The notes: generated by a model from the sequence alone, not told the origin. A stretch of 64,000 nt of DNA from CAYRFF01 sp964436125 (GCA_964436125.1 CAYTBT010000004.1:1-64000), one strand, 5' to 3'. Positions 27,553-37,657 are shown, numbered from the stretch's first letter. Numbers and translations are program-made.

Positions 27553-29499
27553 CTACCAGGCACCACCGCCTCCACCGCCGAAGCCACCGCCGCTGAAGCC
27601 ACCACCACTGAAGCCGCCACCGCCTCCATAACTACCACCTGAACTAGAGGAGGGGCTACTAGTCATTGCATGAGTAGCAGAGTTCAAGGAATTGGAAAGG
27701 GAGGACGAGAAAGCGATTGCGCTGAATTGGCCACTAGGGCTAGAATACCACTGTGGAGCCTCTTTAATCAAGCCTTTGAACTTCTTTCCGTATTGTTTTA
27801 ATAATCCAAATGCCACTGCATAGGCCAGGGCTTTTTCAAAGTATGCAGGATTCTCTTTAAGCATCGTCTCAATTTCTTTTTTCTTTGCTTTTTTAAGGAA
27901 TGTTCTGAAGCCCTCTACTTGATGGAGAACCTTGTCTCCTTGGACAGTCCGTTTTCTCATTAAGCCGGAACAAAAAGCAAGGACTATGCAGGTGATGAGA
28001 AACAGAATCCCTGCCGTATAGCCATAAGCATAAATAAGGAGCGTACATCCTCCTACCCCGATTAAAAAGCTTGCTAGAGCAGTGATTGTTACATTCCTCG
28101 AGGAATATTCTGTAAAGTACATATTATGAGCTGCATCAACAAGGTCTGCTTTGCCGCGTGACATCGTCCTGTAAAAACTATTTTTCAGATCATCTCTATC
28201 GACGTGATCCCTGCCGGCAAAGAGCTCGTTAAATACCGTCCTTTCATAGGAGCCGGCAACGTCCGGTAGCTCTTTTAACTTGTACAAGGTGAAATCACGA
28301 TCGCTCTGTTGTATGCGTAAAAAATTCCAAAACCATTTTATCGCTAGTATTGATACAGGGATTAAAACGCATAAGCCGGCAATGATGGCCCAGCCACTCA
28401 TGTTATATAGAAATTCTAGGAAAAGAATCAATAAGCTAAAGGCGGTAAAACCAAATATCAAGGTGTACAATACAAAGGAACAGCCGATATTCAATATGCT
28501 GAAACCTTCATCTTCTTTTACCTCCATCGAGATAATCCCCTTTGCACCCCAATATGGGATTAAGGATATAATATCACGTGTATCGGCATCAGCATCACTT
28601 AAATATCCGGCAAGTGCAGGATCCATTCCTTCCGGAGGAAAATATTCTACCGCATCAACCAGGTCGGTATCTCTGCCCCACTTCAACCAGGCCAAGAAAA
28701 AACACAATAGCGCAAGTGGAGGGAATATTACCCAGCCATAAAATCGCCACCACTTTATAATAGGCGATGGCGGTGCAATATAATCTGCGGGCAGTTCTGC
28801 CCAGAGAGTTAAGCCTTTCCAATTTCCCAGAGCGGCAGTCGATTCTCCTTTTATTATGCCATCAGAATAGGTAAATGTAGCATCCTTTTCTTCAGATCCA
28901 TGATAACCGGTATTAAGCTTGATATTTGCCTCAGGGTTTCCCGGCAAATTTATGTTAAAAGTCACTTTGCGAAATGGTAAATCCCATTGCGTCCCCAATA
29001 CATCCCAGTAAAAATAAGTCGCTGTGTCGGAGTATAAAAAAGCATAATAGGCGCGATATTCAATCGTATAGTCTCGTATTCCCTTGACGTAAACATCCGA
29101 ATCTCCTATCCTGATTTTTAATTTTTCTGAAAAGCGCCCACCATCGATATCATAATCATAATCCGGAACTTCGATATTATTTATTTTTATCCTGAGGTAG
29201 GAAGGCTCCATTGCCCAGGCCTCTGCATCCTTGCCTTGAAATTCCATAGGTGGATAGAAAAGTAAGGGAATCTCCCGGAATAGCCCATGCCTCGCTTCTT
29301 TAAAGTTGATTTTATAGTATTCACGTACATCAAAATATCCCTCTTCAGGATTTATTTCTATCCCTATATGACAACTATCGACGATAACGGGACCATAAAT
29401 AACCGGATCGCTATCCTCCCGGGCATTTGCGGAAGCGAATATAAAAAAGAAGCATAAATAAATCGAACTTAGATATTTAAAAGTAAAAAGCATTTTCAT
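27553..29499 (-). CDS. DUF2207 membrane protein
   Basis: This 648-residue protein has a signal peptide (FIFASANA), an N-terminal beta-rich extracytoplasmic domain (about 30-250), several membrane helices (about 255-275, 340-375, 375-395, 475-515) and a Gly-rich tail ending GGGGGGAW. The pattern is that of DUF2207, predicted membrane proteins of unknown function that almost always follow lemA. It starts 9 bp after the lemA stop, so the two genes are co-transcribed. An exact 12-mer copy lies at 29425-29436, encoding ASANA. Confidence 0.85.
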   Translation of the reverse strand: MKMLFTFKYLSSIYLCFFFIFASANAREDSDPVIYGPVIVDSCHIGIEINPEEGYFDVREYYKINFKEARHGLFREIPLLFYPPMEFQGKDAEAWAMEPSYLRIKINNIEVPDYDYDIDGGRFSEKLKIRIGDSDVYVKGIRDYTIEYRAYYAFLYSDTATYFYWDVLGTQWDLPFRKVTFNINLPGNPEANIKLNTGYHGSEEKDATFTYSDGIIKGESTAALGNWKGLTLWAELPADYIAPPSPIIKWWRFYGWVIFPPLALLCFFLAWLKWGRDTDLVDAVEYFPPEGMDPALAGYLSDADADTRDIISLIPYWGAKGIISMEVKEDEGFSILNIGCSFVLYTLIFGFTAFSLLILFLEFLYNMSGWAIIAGLCVLIPVSILAIKWFWNFLRIQQSDRDFTLYKLKELPDVAGSYERTVFNELFAGRDHVDRDDLKNSFYRTMSRGKADLVDAAHNMYFTEYSSRNVTITALASFLIGVGGCTLLIYAYGYTAGILFLITCIVLAFCSGLMRKRTVQGDKVLHQVEGFRTFLKKAKKKEIETMLKENPAYFEKALAYAVAFGLLKQYGKKFKGLIKEAPQWYSSPSGQFSAIAFSSSLSNSLNSATHAMTSSPSSSSGGSYGGGGGFSGGGFSGGGFGGGGGGAW

Positions 29500-29508
29500 A
29501 GGCTACTT

Positions 29509-30081
29509 TTAATCATCTTTGGCCTTAAAATCCACTTCGATATTTTCTCTTTCCGTCGGATCTGCCTCAAAAAACTCAAATTCCTGAAAACCGAATGTGC
29601 CGGCAAAAAGGACGCCCGGAAAACTTTCTCCATAGGTGTTGTTTTCGCGGACAGTTGCATTATAATATCGGCGACTCCTGCTCAACTCACTTTCTATCTG
29701 GCTGAGCTCCTCCTGCAGCTTAAGAAAAGAAGTGTCGGCTTTCAGATCGGGATATGCCTCCCCTAGAGCAAATAATTTGCTCAGTGCGGACTGCAGAGCA
29801 TTCTCAGAGGCTATACGGCCATTTATATCATCAGAGTTAATCTTTATTGCTGCATTCCTCGCCTGAATAACAAGCTCTAGAGTCTCTTTTTCATGTTGAG
29901 CATAACCCTTGACAGTATTCACGAGATTGGGGATGAGATCATGCCTTTTCTTCAGAAATACATCGATATTACTCCATGCATCTTTTACATAATTGCGGTT
30001 CTTGACAAATCGATTATAAATCTTGACTACAAATATCCCAATAAAAACAAGAAACCCAATACCGATTAATGTAGGTGCCAT
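29509..30081 (-). CDS. lemA: LemA-family protein
   Basis: This 190-residue protein has one N-terminal membrane helix (about 5-22) followed by a helical cytoplasmic or periplasmic domain with the family segment NYVKDAWSNIDVFLKKRHDLIPNLVNTVKGYAQHEKETL. The function of LemA is unknown; the pairing with DUF2207 is a conserved two-gene unit. Confidence 0.92.
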   Translation of the reverse strand: MAPTLIGIGFLVFIGIFVVKIYNRFVKNRNYVKDAWSNIDVFLKKRHDLIPNLVNTVKGYAQHEKETLELVIQARNAAIKINSDDINGRIASENALQSALSKLFALGEAYPDLKADTSFLKLQEELSQIESELSRSRRYYNATVRENNTYGESFPGVLFAGTFGFQEFEFFEADPTERENIEVDFKAKDD

Positions 30082-30254
30082 AATGCCTATTTATAAATTA
30101 AATATTTTCAAAAATCCATTAAAAATGCTTATTTATTTAATGAATGCCGCATGCAATATAAGAAAATATAAGGAATCACTAAATATTAATAGTAAAATAT
30201 TGAAGAGCTCGGCATTTTTAACTCGAGATATATCGAAATCGTGAATGGCTTTGT

Positions 30255-31493
30255 TCAATCCTTATCGGACCCGATATGATAGAGATATCGCCTTCCATCT
30301 TCAGGGTCCCGGACCCTATTGATATATGTTGTGGAATGATTGATTTTCTGGTGCTTATTGATTTCTTTAATCAATTGTGACCTCCGATATCTGCGTGATT
30401 CAGGGGAGCGGATATGATTGATCTCAAGTGCGGCGTCAAGCTCTTCCTGACTTAAGGAATTTCCGTGGTATTGCTCGAGCTTGACCATAAGTGGATGCAT
30501 GATATTATCCTCATCCATTGCTTTCTCATCTTGCTTATGAGATGAGCTACTTTTTCTTTTATAGCCATAAATTATTGCGGCCATAAGGACCGTACTTATT
30601 AATAAAATGTACAGCCACTTATATGAGCTCTGAAAGCCGGATGCAGGATCGTCGCCCGGTATTTGTGTTCTTATACCAGTCGGAACATAAAAGGATGATT
30701 GACTTTTATATGTATAAGTCGATATGGTGTCCAGCGACTTATTCAAACATATCATGGTATTCTCTTTTAAAAGGATTAAGCCGGATCTGGCCGATAATCT
30801 ATAATCCTGGAATGGACTGAGTTCCGACTTGTAGAGCATGCCATTTTCCTTATCGATGGAATAAAATGGCTTATCACCGAGAATTAAGGTATAGTCTTTT
30901 AATTCGTAATTGTATGAATTAAAAAGATATCGCTTATCCTTTATAATCTGTGCATCTGAAATATGGAAAACCTTAGCGTTGGATAGATCAATTGCATAGA
31001 TCGAGTCCGTAGTAATAATTTTAAGTAGAGGTGGATCCCAGGAAGCGATTCCATTGGGTAAGTGAGCAGTATAAGGGAGTAATTCCCATTCTTTTCTCTG
31101 CTTCAGAAATTTAATCACTTGTCCGTGGTTATTCCAGTATCCATAACCGCCAAATGAATATAATTCATCTTGATAAACAAATTTTTTACTCCCAAAATTA
31201 TAGCCGGAATAGATGCGCGGGTAGAGATCGACCCAGCTACTATCTACTCGTTTATATACTTCAAATGTCCCATCGATAACATAATATATTCCTCCCCGCA
31301 GCTCATAGATATCTGCTCTATGGTATGAAGCACCTGTAGTATTTAAAGAATCAAAGAGATAGAAGGCATCCTTAATCAATCTTTTTAAACTATCAAGGCC
31401 GATAAATGGCTTCTCATCATGATAAACTATCTGACCATGAATCATCGGTAAGCTTATGAAAAAAGCAGAGAGATATATCAGAAATCTTTTCAT
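30255..31493 (-). CDS. Signal-peptide, propeller-like membrane protein
   Basis: This 412-residue protein has a signal peptide (to about residue 20, IHGQ), an extracytoplasmic region with kelch/propeller-like motifs (YELRGGIYYVIDG, YQDELYSFGGYGYWNN, about 60-260), one membrane helix (about 293-310, WLYILLISTVLMAAIIYGY) and a basic cytoplasmic domain of ~100 residues (SRRYRRSQLIKEINKH). This resembles a sensor layout, but no kinase or DNA-binding motif is recognised. It is probably monocistronic. Confidence 0.7.
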   Translation of the reverse strand: MKRFLIYLSAFFISLPMIHGQIVYHDEKPFIGLDSLKRLIKDAFYLFDSLNTTGASYHRADIYELRGGIYYVIDGTFEVYKRVDSSWVDLYPRIYSGYNFGSKKFVYQDELYSFGGYGYWNNHGQVIKFLKQRKEWELLPYTAHLPNGIASWDPPLLKIITTDSIYAIDLSNAKVFHISDAQIIKDKRYLFNSYNYELKDYTLILGDKPFYSIDKENGMLYKSELSPFQDYRLSARSGLILLKENTMICLNKSLDTISTYTYKSQSSFYVPTGIRTQIPGDDPASGFQSSYKWLYILLISTVLMAAIIYGYKRKSSSSHKQDEKAMDEDNIMHPLMVKLEQYHGNSLSQEELDAALEINHIRSPESRRYRRSQLIKEINKHQKINHSTTYINRVRDPEDGRRYLYHIGSDKD

Positions 31494-32041
31494 AGTCGAT
31501 TAACAAAGGTGGAAGTCAATACTTCAATTTGATGGTTTAGCTTACGCAAATGTCCAGGTCTTCTTCCTCCACACAATTGTGCTAAACTCTTCTGTGAACG
31601 AAAATGCTACAATCCACGCAATTTTGCAAATTTTCCTCTAAACATCTTCAGAAAAGTTCCATCTGCTTCATCCGACACATCTATCTGAAGCAAGCTCAGT
31701 TCACTACTTAAGCCTAAGAGGCATAATCGGAATAGCAACGCGATTATAATATCTGTAACGAGAACAACGCTGTTTCTCCACTTCAATATTATGCCATTTC
31801 CAGGCAAGCTGAACCCGGCAAGCCAGATTAAGGAATCGAGCTGGCAATTTTGCAGGCAAAATTGAAGCGGCAGATGCCACTAGAATTCCTTCGGAATTCC
31901 ACCACATAGTAGGAGTCGAATATCTTTAAGCACAATATTACCTATATCTCACTGTTCAACCATACGGAATTGCCCTTCAAACCATTTTGAACAGAAGTGG
32001 GTAATTACAGTGCTCTTTATTTTCTATATCGGAGCGATAGA
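31494..32041. other. Intergenic stretch without a recognised gene
   Basis: Two overlapping minus-strand open frames (31607-31807 and 31704-31907) are short and have no recognisable product. A 7-bp hairpin GAATTCC/GGAATTC lies near 31880-31900. A 12-mer motif copy is at 31540-31551. A decayed repeat or gene remnant is possible but I cannot support either. Confidence 0.4.
31540..31551 (+). repeat. Dispersed 12-mer, intergenic copy
   Basis: Exact match to GCTTMCGCAAAT (M = A here). Confidence 0.7.
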
Positions 32042-32932
32042 TTACCATTTCTTATTCCGCAAGATTTTACGGGCATTCAACTTATCCCCAAATGCATAGC
32101 CGAGCTTAATTCCACCTTTAATTGAGAAATTACTTGGATTCATATAGATTCCACCACCGACCGGAAGCAAGTACGTTGATACATTGTCATTATAGGGGTC
32201 ATCATATTTATTTTCGTCATAAAAGGAGGGACCTACACCGAAAAACAGATCAATAATAAATCGCTTATTAATGATAAACTGCGTACCGGCATTTAAATAA
32301 AATCCACCGTACATATTGTGTGCACGGATAGTTTCAGTGGAATTAGTCGTAAAATCATATTTCTCAATATCATAAGACAGATATCCCAGGAGAATTTCCG
32401 GTTTAAAATAAAATGCACCGAGGGCATTTCGCGAGTCACCTGTGGAGAAAAAATCGCCTCCCATAAGGAATTTATGGCCGTATTCAAGGCCTATACCGGC
32501 GACTTCCCATTGATAATTATTCAGTCCAAGACCGTGGATAAGGAGTCCAAATTCACCGGAATTGCGATGATCGTATAAGCGTTCATAACTTATCCTTGTC
32601 GTACCGCCTATAGGTGAGAAAATACCTACCTTAAGCGCATTGCGATAGGTCTCTTCATAGCGATAAACCTGTGCTTCTTTAAGTTCTTTGCGCTCGTATT
32701 CATAGCCTGTCTCAAAGACGAGTTTTTTGACTAAGCTCATGTCAATCGATATCTCGGGAGGATTCTGTAGCCCATAAGGGAGGTAAATCACCTCCTCTTC
32801 ACCTATTTTGACGATTTTACACTCGATTTCTTTCCCATCAATACGCTTAATGATATCCTGTGCGGAACTTGTCAATGATAGACAAGCAACAAAAAGGAAA
32901 ATGCCTAGAATACTGAATAGTTGTTTCTTCAT
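32042..32932 (-). CDS. Outer-membrane beta-barrel-like protein
   Basis: I chose the ATG at 32932 (MKKQLFSILGIFLFVACLSL) because it gives a clean signal peptide; an in-frame extension to 32962 adds ten residues without one. The mature part starts with IIKRIDGKEIECKIVKIGEEEVIYLPYG, a motif common at the start of Bacteroidota outer-membrane proteins, followed by alternating hydrophobic/aromatic strands (GEFGLLIHGLGLNNYQWEV, GGFYLNAGTQFIINKRFIIDLFFGVG). Function unknown. It is divergent from the CRISPR operon. Confidence 0.75.
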   Translation of the reverse strand: MKKQLFSILGIFLFVACLSLTSSAQDIIKRIDGKEIECKIVKIGEEEVIYLPYGLQNPPEISIDMSLVKKLVFETGYEYERKELKEAQVYRYEETYRNALKVGIFSPIGGTTRISYERLYDHRNSGEFGLLIHGLGLNNYQWEVAGIGLEYGHKFLMGGDFFSTGDSRNALGAFYFKPEILLGYLSYDIEKYDFTTNSTETIRAHNMYGGFYLNAGTQFIINKRFIIDLFFGVGPSFYDENKYDDPYNDNVSTYLLPVGGGIYMNPSNFSIKGGIKLGYAFGDKLNARKILRNKKW

Positions 32933-33040
32933 GCCTTGTATAGTTTTAATAGTTTTAAACAAAGGTATAATACACCTTAGTAAAACTAACGTATGAACTA
33001 AAGAAAATGATGCCCTACCGCAGAAAAAGGATAAAAAAAG

Positions 33041-33214
33041 ATGCGTGAAGTAAAATTACACATGAAGGAAAGATATTTGGGAGAGGGACACAAGCGAGTT
33101 TATGGATGGTTGAATAGGGTGGGAATTATAATTTATGGAAAGTATTATGTAGTTTTAGGGAAGCGTTATGCAGAGACGGTAAGAAAGAAGAGAAATAAAA
33201 GAGCTAATAATTAA
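33041..33214 (+). CDS. Candidate 57-residue basic protein upstream of cas6
   Basis: ATG at 33041, stop at 33212-33214, six bases before the cas6 ATG and directly followed by its AAGGAG Shine-Dalgarno site. The product is strongly basic (MREVKLHMKERYLGEGHKRV at the start, RKKRNKRANN at the end), with a central hydrophobic IIIYGKYYVVL. The codons look like those of the cas genes. It could be a small component of the locus or just an unused leader peptide; no homologue is recognised. Confidence 0.4.
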   Translation: MREVKLHMKERYLGEGHKRVYGWLNRVGIIIYGKYYVVLGKRYAETVRKKRNKRANN

Positions 33215-33220
33215 GGAGTT

Positions 33221-33913
33221 ATGAAAAAGATACGTTATTTACATACACAGCTAGACATACCATTAAAACCATATCAAGCTGCGGCATTTAGGGGAGGGGT
33301 AATCGCTGCAATGGAGGCACCATCCGACTTTTTTCATCAACATAAAGGAAAAGGGGTAGAAGCAGAAGTTATTTATCGATATCCCAGGATACAATATAAG
33401 TCTATCAGTGGGAAAGCGAGTCTTATATGCCTAGAAGAAGGTGCGGATAAAGTTCAACAATTTTTCCAAGAAGGAGATGAAGTAATTAAAATAAAGGATA
33501 GGGAATGGAAAGTACAAGTTTCAAACATAAAAGTGAAACGACATTTGCTACAAGTCTGGAAAGAATATTTTTATTACGGTCTTATTAACTGGATTCCACT
33601 GAATCAGGAAAGACATCAAGATTACTCACAACTGTCAAGTAATATCGATAGACAAGAATACCTTGAAGACTTATTAAAAAGTCAGATAAAAGGATTTTTA
33701 ACAGAAATGGGGTTTGAGTCTGAAAGAGAAATACGGTTGAGAATCAGGGAGGTTTATCCATCGAAAGGTGTTCATTATAAAAATATGTATTATGATAGTT
33801 TTAAGGTGGATTTCTACTGTAATGTCTCATTGCCGGACTATTTAGGCATAGGGAAGGCAGCAAGCACGGGATTTGGCATTATTTATAGCAAAAAAGAAAG
33901 AACTAATGATTGA
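33221..33913 (+). CDS. cas6: Cas6 crRNA-processing endoribonuclease
   Basis: This 230-residue protein has the two-RRM shape of Cas6 and the C-terminal Gly-rich loop (LPDYLGIGKAASTGFGIIY). It would cut the pre-crRNA within each repeat, leaving an 8-nt tag ATTGAGAC on each crRNA. It has a clear Shine-Dalgarno site (AAGGAG, 33213-33218). It is the first recognised cas gene of the operon; its last 8 bases overlap the ATG I chose for cas10. Confidence 0.9.
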   Translation: MKKIRYLHTQLDIPLKPYQAAAFRGGVIAAMEAPSDFFHQHKGKGVEAEVIYRYPRIQYKSISGKASLICLEEGADKVQQFFQEGDEVIKIKDREWKVQVSNIKVKRHLLQVWKEYFYYGLINWIPLNQERHQDYSQLSSNIDRQEYLEDLLKSQIKGFLTEMGFESEREIRLRIREVYPSKGVHYKNMYYDSFKVDFYCNVSLPDYLGIGKAASTGFGIIYSKKERTND

Positions 33914-36581
33914 AAGGATTACAATAGCCGCATTATTGCATGATATTGGGAAATTTTACCAGAGAGGGCAAGAAAATATTCAGAAAGGATCAGAATTATA
34001 TAAGAAATATGAGAATTTAATGACCTTGATATGCCCTGAGATGAAGGGTGGATATCTCGGGTATAAACATGCGTTCTGGACGTTTAAATTCTTTGAGGAT
34101 AATAAGACCTATTTTAAGGAATTATCCCAAGTACTTGACCTGGATTATGATCAATTTATGCAGAGTAGGGAGGTGGATGACAATTTAATTAATTTAGCTA
34201 TTTATCATCACAATCCACATTCAGAGTTACAAGCCTTAATCCAGATGGCTGACTGGTGGAGTTCAGGCTTAGATAGGAGAAAAACGTCTCTCACATGGGA
34301 AAGAGATAGTGTAAAATATGGAGGTAATGCATATAGGAAAAGACGATTGGAGACATTATTCCAAAATATTTCTATAAAGTATGGGAAAAGGCGATCACGG
34401 TATGCGTATGATTTATTTCCACTAAGTTTAAATAAAAGTAATATCTTTCCTAGGGAACTTGAAGAGGATATGACCGATGAAATACTTACAGATAAATACA
34501 AGGAATTATACGAGCAATTTATAAAAGAATTCAAGAAAGTACCCAATAAGAATCCGAGAGCTTTCCTGGATACACTTGATTGTCTTCTACAGAAATATAC
34601 TTGGTGCATTCCTTCAAGCACTCAAGGTATGTCCAATGTGTCTCTGTACAGTCACTTAAAAACAACAGCGGGTCTTGCTGCTTGTATTTATGAGTTTAAG
34701 AAAGAAAAAGAAGCAATGGGACAAGTGAATGATTATTTTGATTACCATCAGGAGAATCGAAATAGACTAGTACTCAAGAGTGGCTGCCCAGTATTGCTTA
34801 CATGTATTGATATTTCGGGAATACAATCATTTATATATAATATTTCATCCAACAAGGCTGCAGTTTCATTAAAAGGCAGATCATATTATTTGCATTTATT
34901 AATGGACACGGTTATAGGAGAGGTGCTTAAAAATAATGACATTAATCTTAGCAAACTACAAGTTATATATAGTAGTGGAGGAAAAGCCTATCTTTTTCTT
35001 CCCAATACGACAAAGGTAAAGAATGCACTTGATGGAATTGAGAGTGCCTTGTTGCGCGCTTTATGGGATATTCATAAGGATTCACTATATGTCTGCATAG
35101 GAACAGTTCCTTTCAGATATGATTTTCAGATGGTTGATGATAAGTATAAATCGAGGATTATTGCAGAGGAGGACAATAAGGAAGTGGAGGTAGACATGGG
35201 AGAATTGTGGAAACTTGCAAGTGAAGCAGCAGCTAGGAAAAAGCATAGAAGATTTGAGCAGGTTATAACAAACGATGAAAATGGAATATTTACAGAACTA
35301 TTTGGTGAGAATAACAAGGGGATTGAGTTAAAAGAACCGGAATTTTATGATGCGGTGACCGGTGCTCCTGTTTATGAGGTCGGAAAATCACTTGAAGGAG
35401 ATGATGGACTTAAAATATCTGAGAATACAGAAAAGCAAGTGCAACTAGGTCGAGTATTAAAAGACGTTGATTTTGTCTTTTCATTTACACAAAAGCATAA
35501 ATTTGAGGAATACTATACAGACTCGCGACTGAAACTTTCTATCAGGCCACTTGAGTTAAGTACCGGTTATCATTTATTTGATGACGAGAATCTAGCTGAC
35601 AATGATGCAGAATTTCGCCGGATAGTATCCTCTTCTGATGTACATTGTTCTGCAATAAATAGAACTGATTTTATGAGTTTAGCCATGAAGGGAGACAATG
35701 CCTCTTATGGATATTCTTTTTATGGAGGGAATAAACAACCCGAAAATAGTAAGAATGAACGGAAGACATTTCACGACCTAGTGAAGAAAGACGGGAAAGA
35801 CACTAAGCTCGGTATATTGAGAATGGATGTAGATAACCTAGGGACTATATTCATAAAAGGGCTTGAAAGTAGTTTAAAAACCTTTTCAGCTTATGCGACT
35901 CTCTCAGCACAACTGGATTTATTTTTCAGTGGATACATAAATATTATCAGGGAGAAAGAAAAGTATAAGGATTACATCAGCATATTGTATTCAGGAGGAG
36001 ATGATGTGTTTGCGGTAGGTCGATGGGATTTGTTGTTGGATTTTGGAATTGAAGTAAGGACAGCATTTAAAGAATTTACAACCCATAATCCGGATTTTGA
36101 TTTATCTACTGGATTTGTAAGAACCGGTGCCAAATTCCCAATCTCCAAAGGTGCAGCCATAGCTGGTGATGCTGAAAGCAATGCTAAGAACTTTACGCGA
36201 TTTATTCACGATAATGATGAAAACAAAGGCAACAGAGCGGCAATAAATTTATTTGGAGAATCCGTGGGCTGGGAAGAATGGGAAAAAGTAGAACAGTATA
36301 AAGAATTATTAAATAGTATAATTGATCAAGGAGGTGGGAAATCAATATTGCATAGACTACAATCTATGAAATTAATGAAAGATGCTCAGAATACCCCAGG
36401 AACTGAGAGAGATTATAGCTATGTCTGGAGGACATTGTATTATCTAGAGCGCTACACTACCAGACATATAAAGTTAAAGAATGAAATTGAGAAGATTAAT
36501 AAAATAGTATTTATAGATAAACAATCACGGAATATTGACTTAATGGCAATTGCTGCCAGATGGGTTGAATTACTAAATTAA
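33906..36581 (+). CDS. cas10: Cas10 (Csm1), type III-A signature subunit with HD and cyclase domains
   Basis: I chose ATG 33906 (MIERITIAALLHDIGKF), which overlaps the cas6 stop by 8 bp; a TTG at 33873 would add only 11 unlikely residues. The 891-residue product has an HD nuclease motif at His12-Asp13 (LLHDIGKF) and further His in IYHHNPHS, a first palm (CIDISGIQSFIYNISS), and a second palm with the cyclase motif GGDD (Gly697-Asp700, YSGGDDVFAV). Both activities look intact: single-strand DNA cleavage and synthesis of cyclic oligoadenylate second messengers on target RNA binding. This supports the two CARF effectors encoded downstream. Confidence 0.96.
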   Translation: MIERITIAALLHDIGKFYQRGQENIQKGSELYKKYENLMTLICPEMKGGYLGYKHAFWTFKFFEDNKTYFKELSQVLDLDYDQFMQSREVDDNLINLAIYHHNPHSELQALIQMADWWSSGLDRRKTSLTWERDSVKYGGNAYRKRRLETLFQNISIKYGKRRSRYAYDLFPLSLNKSNIFPRELEEDMTDEILTDKYKELYEQFIKEFKKVPNKNPRAFLDTLDCLLQKYTWCIPSSTQGMSNVSLYSHLKTTAGLAACIYEFKKEKEAMGQVNDYFDYHQENRNRLVLKSGCPVLLTCIDISGIQSFIYNISSNKAAVSLKGRSYYLHLLMDTVIGEVLKNNDINLSKLQVIYSSGGKAYLFLPNTTKVKNALDGIESALLRALWDIHKDSLYVCIGTVPFRYDFQMVDDKYKSRIIAEEDNKEVEVDMGELWKLASEAAARKKHRRFEQVITNDENGIFTELFGENNKGIELKEPEFYDAVTGAPVYEVGKSLEGDDGLKISENTEKQVQLGRVLKDVDFVFSFTQKHKFEEYYTDSRLKLSIRPLELSTGYHLFDDENLADNDAEFRRIVSSSDVHCSAINRTDFMSLAMKGDNASYGYSFYGGNKQPENSKNERKTFHDLVKKDGKDTKLGILRMDVDNLGTIFIKGLESSLKTFSAYATLSAQLDLFFSGYINIIREKEKYKDYISILYSGGDDVFAVGRWDLLLDFGIEVRTAFKEFTTHNPDFDLSTGFVRTGAKFPISKGAAIAGDAESNAKNFTRFIHDNDENKGNRAAINLFGESVGWEEWEKVEQYKELLNSIIDQGGGKSILHRLQSMKLMKDAQNTPGTERDYSYVWRTLYYLERYTTRHIKLKNEIEKINKIVFIDKQSRNIDLMAIAARWVELLN

Positions 36582-36594
36582 ATAAAATGAAAAT

Positions 36595-36978
36595 ATGCCA
36601 GAACTAAATTTTAACAAGGAATGGGTCACAGACCAGATAACCTTCGAAACGGTTGAATGGGCTGAACAGCAAGGAAAAGACTACGCAAGCGATGGGAGGA
36701 ATAAAGTAACGACCTCAAAATTGAGAAAATTTTTTGGAGAGCTCAGAGAGATAGAGTCTGATTACGATGGGAAAAAGGAGAATATTCCTTTATTGAAAGT
36801 TAAGCTAGCTTATGCCGTAGGAAAGGCAAATCGCAGATCAAAGCTAAGGTTGTTTTACGACGACTTTTCACAAATGCTTAATGCCTATAAAGAAAATAGC
36901 TCAAAGATTACTTTTAATCGAATGGTTAAAATAATAGAGGCTATTGTAGCATTTCATAAAAAGCACGGAGGTGAATAA
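36595..36978 (+). CDS. csm2: Csm2 small subunit of the type III-A complex
   Basis: This 127-residue, mostly helical protein has the Csm2 pattern (TSKLRKFFGELREIE, LLKVKLAYAVGKANR, FNRMVKIIEAIVAFHKKHGG). It forms the belly filament of the Csm complex along the crRNA-target duplex. It lies 13 bp after cas10. Confidence 0.9.
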   Translation: MPELNFNKEWVTDQITFETVEWAEQQGKDYASDGRNKVTTSKLRKFFGELREIESDYDGKKENIPLLKVKLAYAVGKANRRSKLRLFYDDFSQMLNAYKENSSKITFNRMVKIIEAIVAFHKKHGGE

Positions 36979-37000
36979 TTAATATTAAAAAATAAATAAA

Positions 37001-37654
37001 ATGGATAAAGTAAAGATTTCGGGAAAATTAAATCTCATTACAGGTCTTCATATAGGCGGTAATGATAATTCAAACAGTATCGGAGGCATTGATAGCTCTG
37101 TAATTAAAACATTGAGGAATAACAAGCTAGAACCATATATTCCCGGCAGTAGCTTGAAAGGTAAAATTCGGTCTCTTCTGGAGCAAAGTGAAGGGGTAAA
37201 CCTTGGGGGATGCCAGGAAATTAATAGTTTATTTGGATACTCTGCTGAAGATAAAAGGTCAAAAATTGTCTTTTACGATGCATATTTAACAAAAGGAAGC
37301 AGAAAGAGGCTTGAAGAAAGCGAGCACCTGGATATGCTATTTACGGAGGAGAAAGTTGAAAACTCAATTGATCGAGTCAGCGGCAAATCAAAACGTGGAC
37401 TCCGTCATATCGAACGTGTTCCTAATAGTACCAGCTTTAATTTTCAGGTTATTGTGACTGTTGATAATCCTGAGGATGATAAATATATTGAGTTATTAAA
37501 AAAAGGAATGCGGCTTCTAGAACTTGATTATCTCGGTGGTAATGGAACCAGAGGATATGGACAAGTTGAATTCTCTGATTTACAATCATTAACTTATACT
37601 GTTGATGACCGAGTAAAAGAAGGAGAACATGTCGATTTCAGTATTAAAGATTAA
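37001..37654 (+). CDS. csm3: Csm3, backbone Cas7-family RNase subunit
   Basis: This 217-residue RAMP protein has the Cas7 fold. The loop IGGIDSSVIK contains an Asp at about residue 31 in the position used for target-RNA cleavage by Csm3, followed by the Gly-rich PGSSLKGKIRSLLE. A C-terminal glycine loop (LGGNGTRGYGQV) is present. It should cut target RNA at 6-nt intervals. It is followed by csm4 after 3 bp. Confidence 0.95.
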   Translation: MDKVKISGKLNLITGLHIGGNDNSNSIGGIDSSVIKTLRNNKLEPYIPGSSLKGKIRSLLEQSEGVNLGGCQEINSLFGYSAEDKRSKIVFYDAYLTKGSRKRLEESEHLDMLFTEEKVENSIDRVSGKSKRGLRHIERVPNSTSFNFQVIVTVDNPEDDKYIELLKKGMRLLELDYLGGNGTRGYGQVEFSDLQSLTYTVDDRVKEGEHVDFSIKD

Positions 37655-37657
37655 GAA

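Noticed and set aside
31607..31907. Two overlapping minus-strand frames in the gap before the outer-membrane protein gene
   Set aside because: They are short, overlap in different frames and have no recognisable product or start signal; left as an unassigned gap.
33873..33905. TTG start for cas10
   Set aside because: It adds 11 residues not typical of Cas10; the ATG at 33906 starts directly before the HD motif and overlaps cas6 in the usual way.
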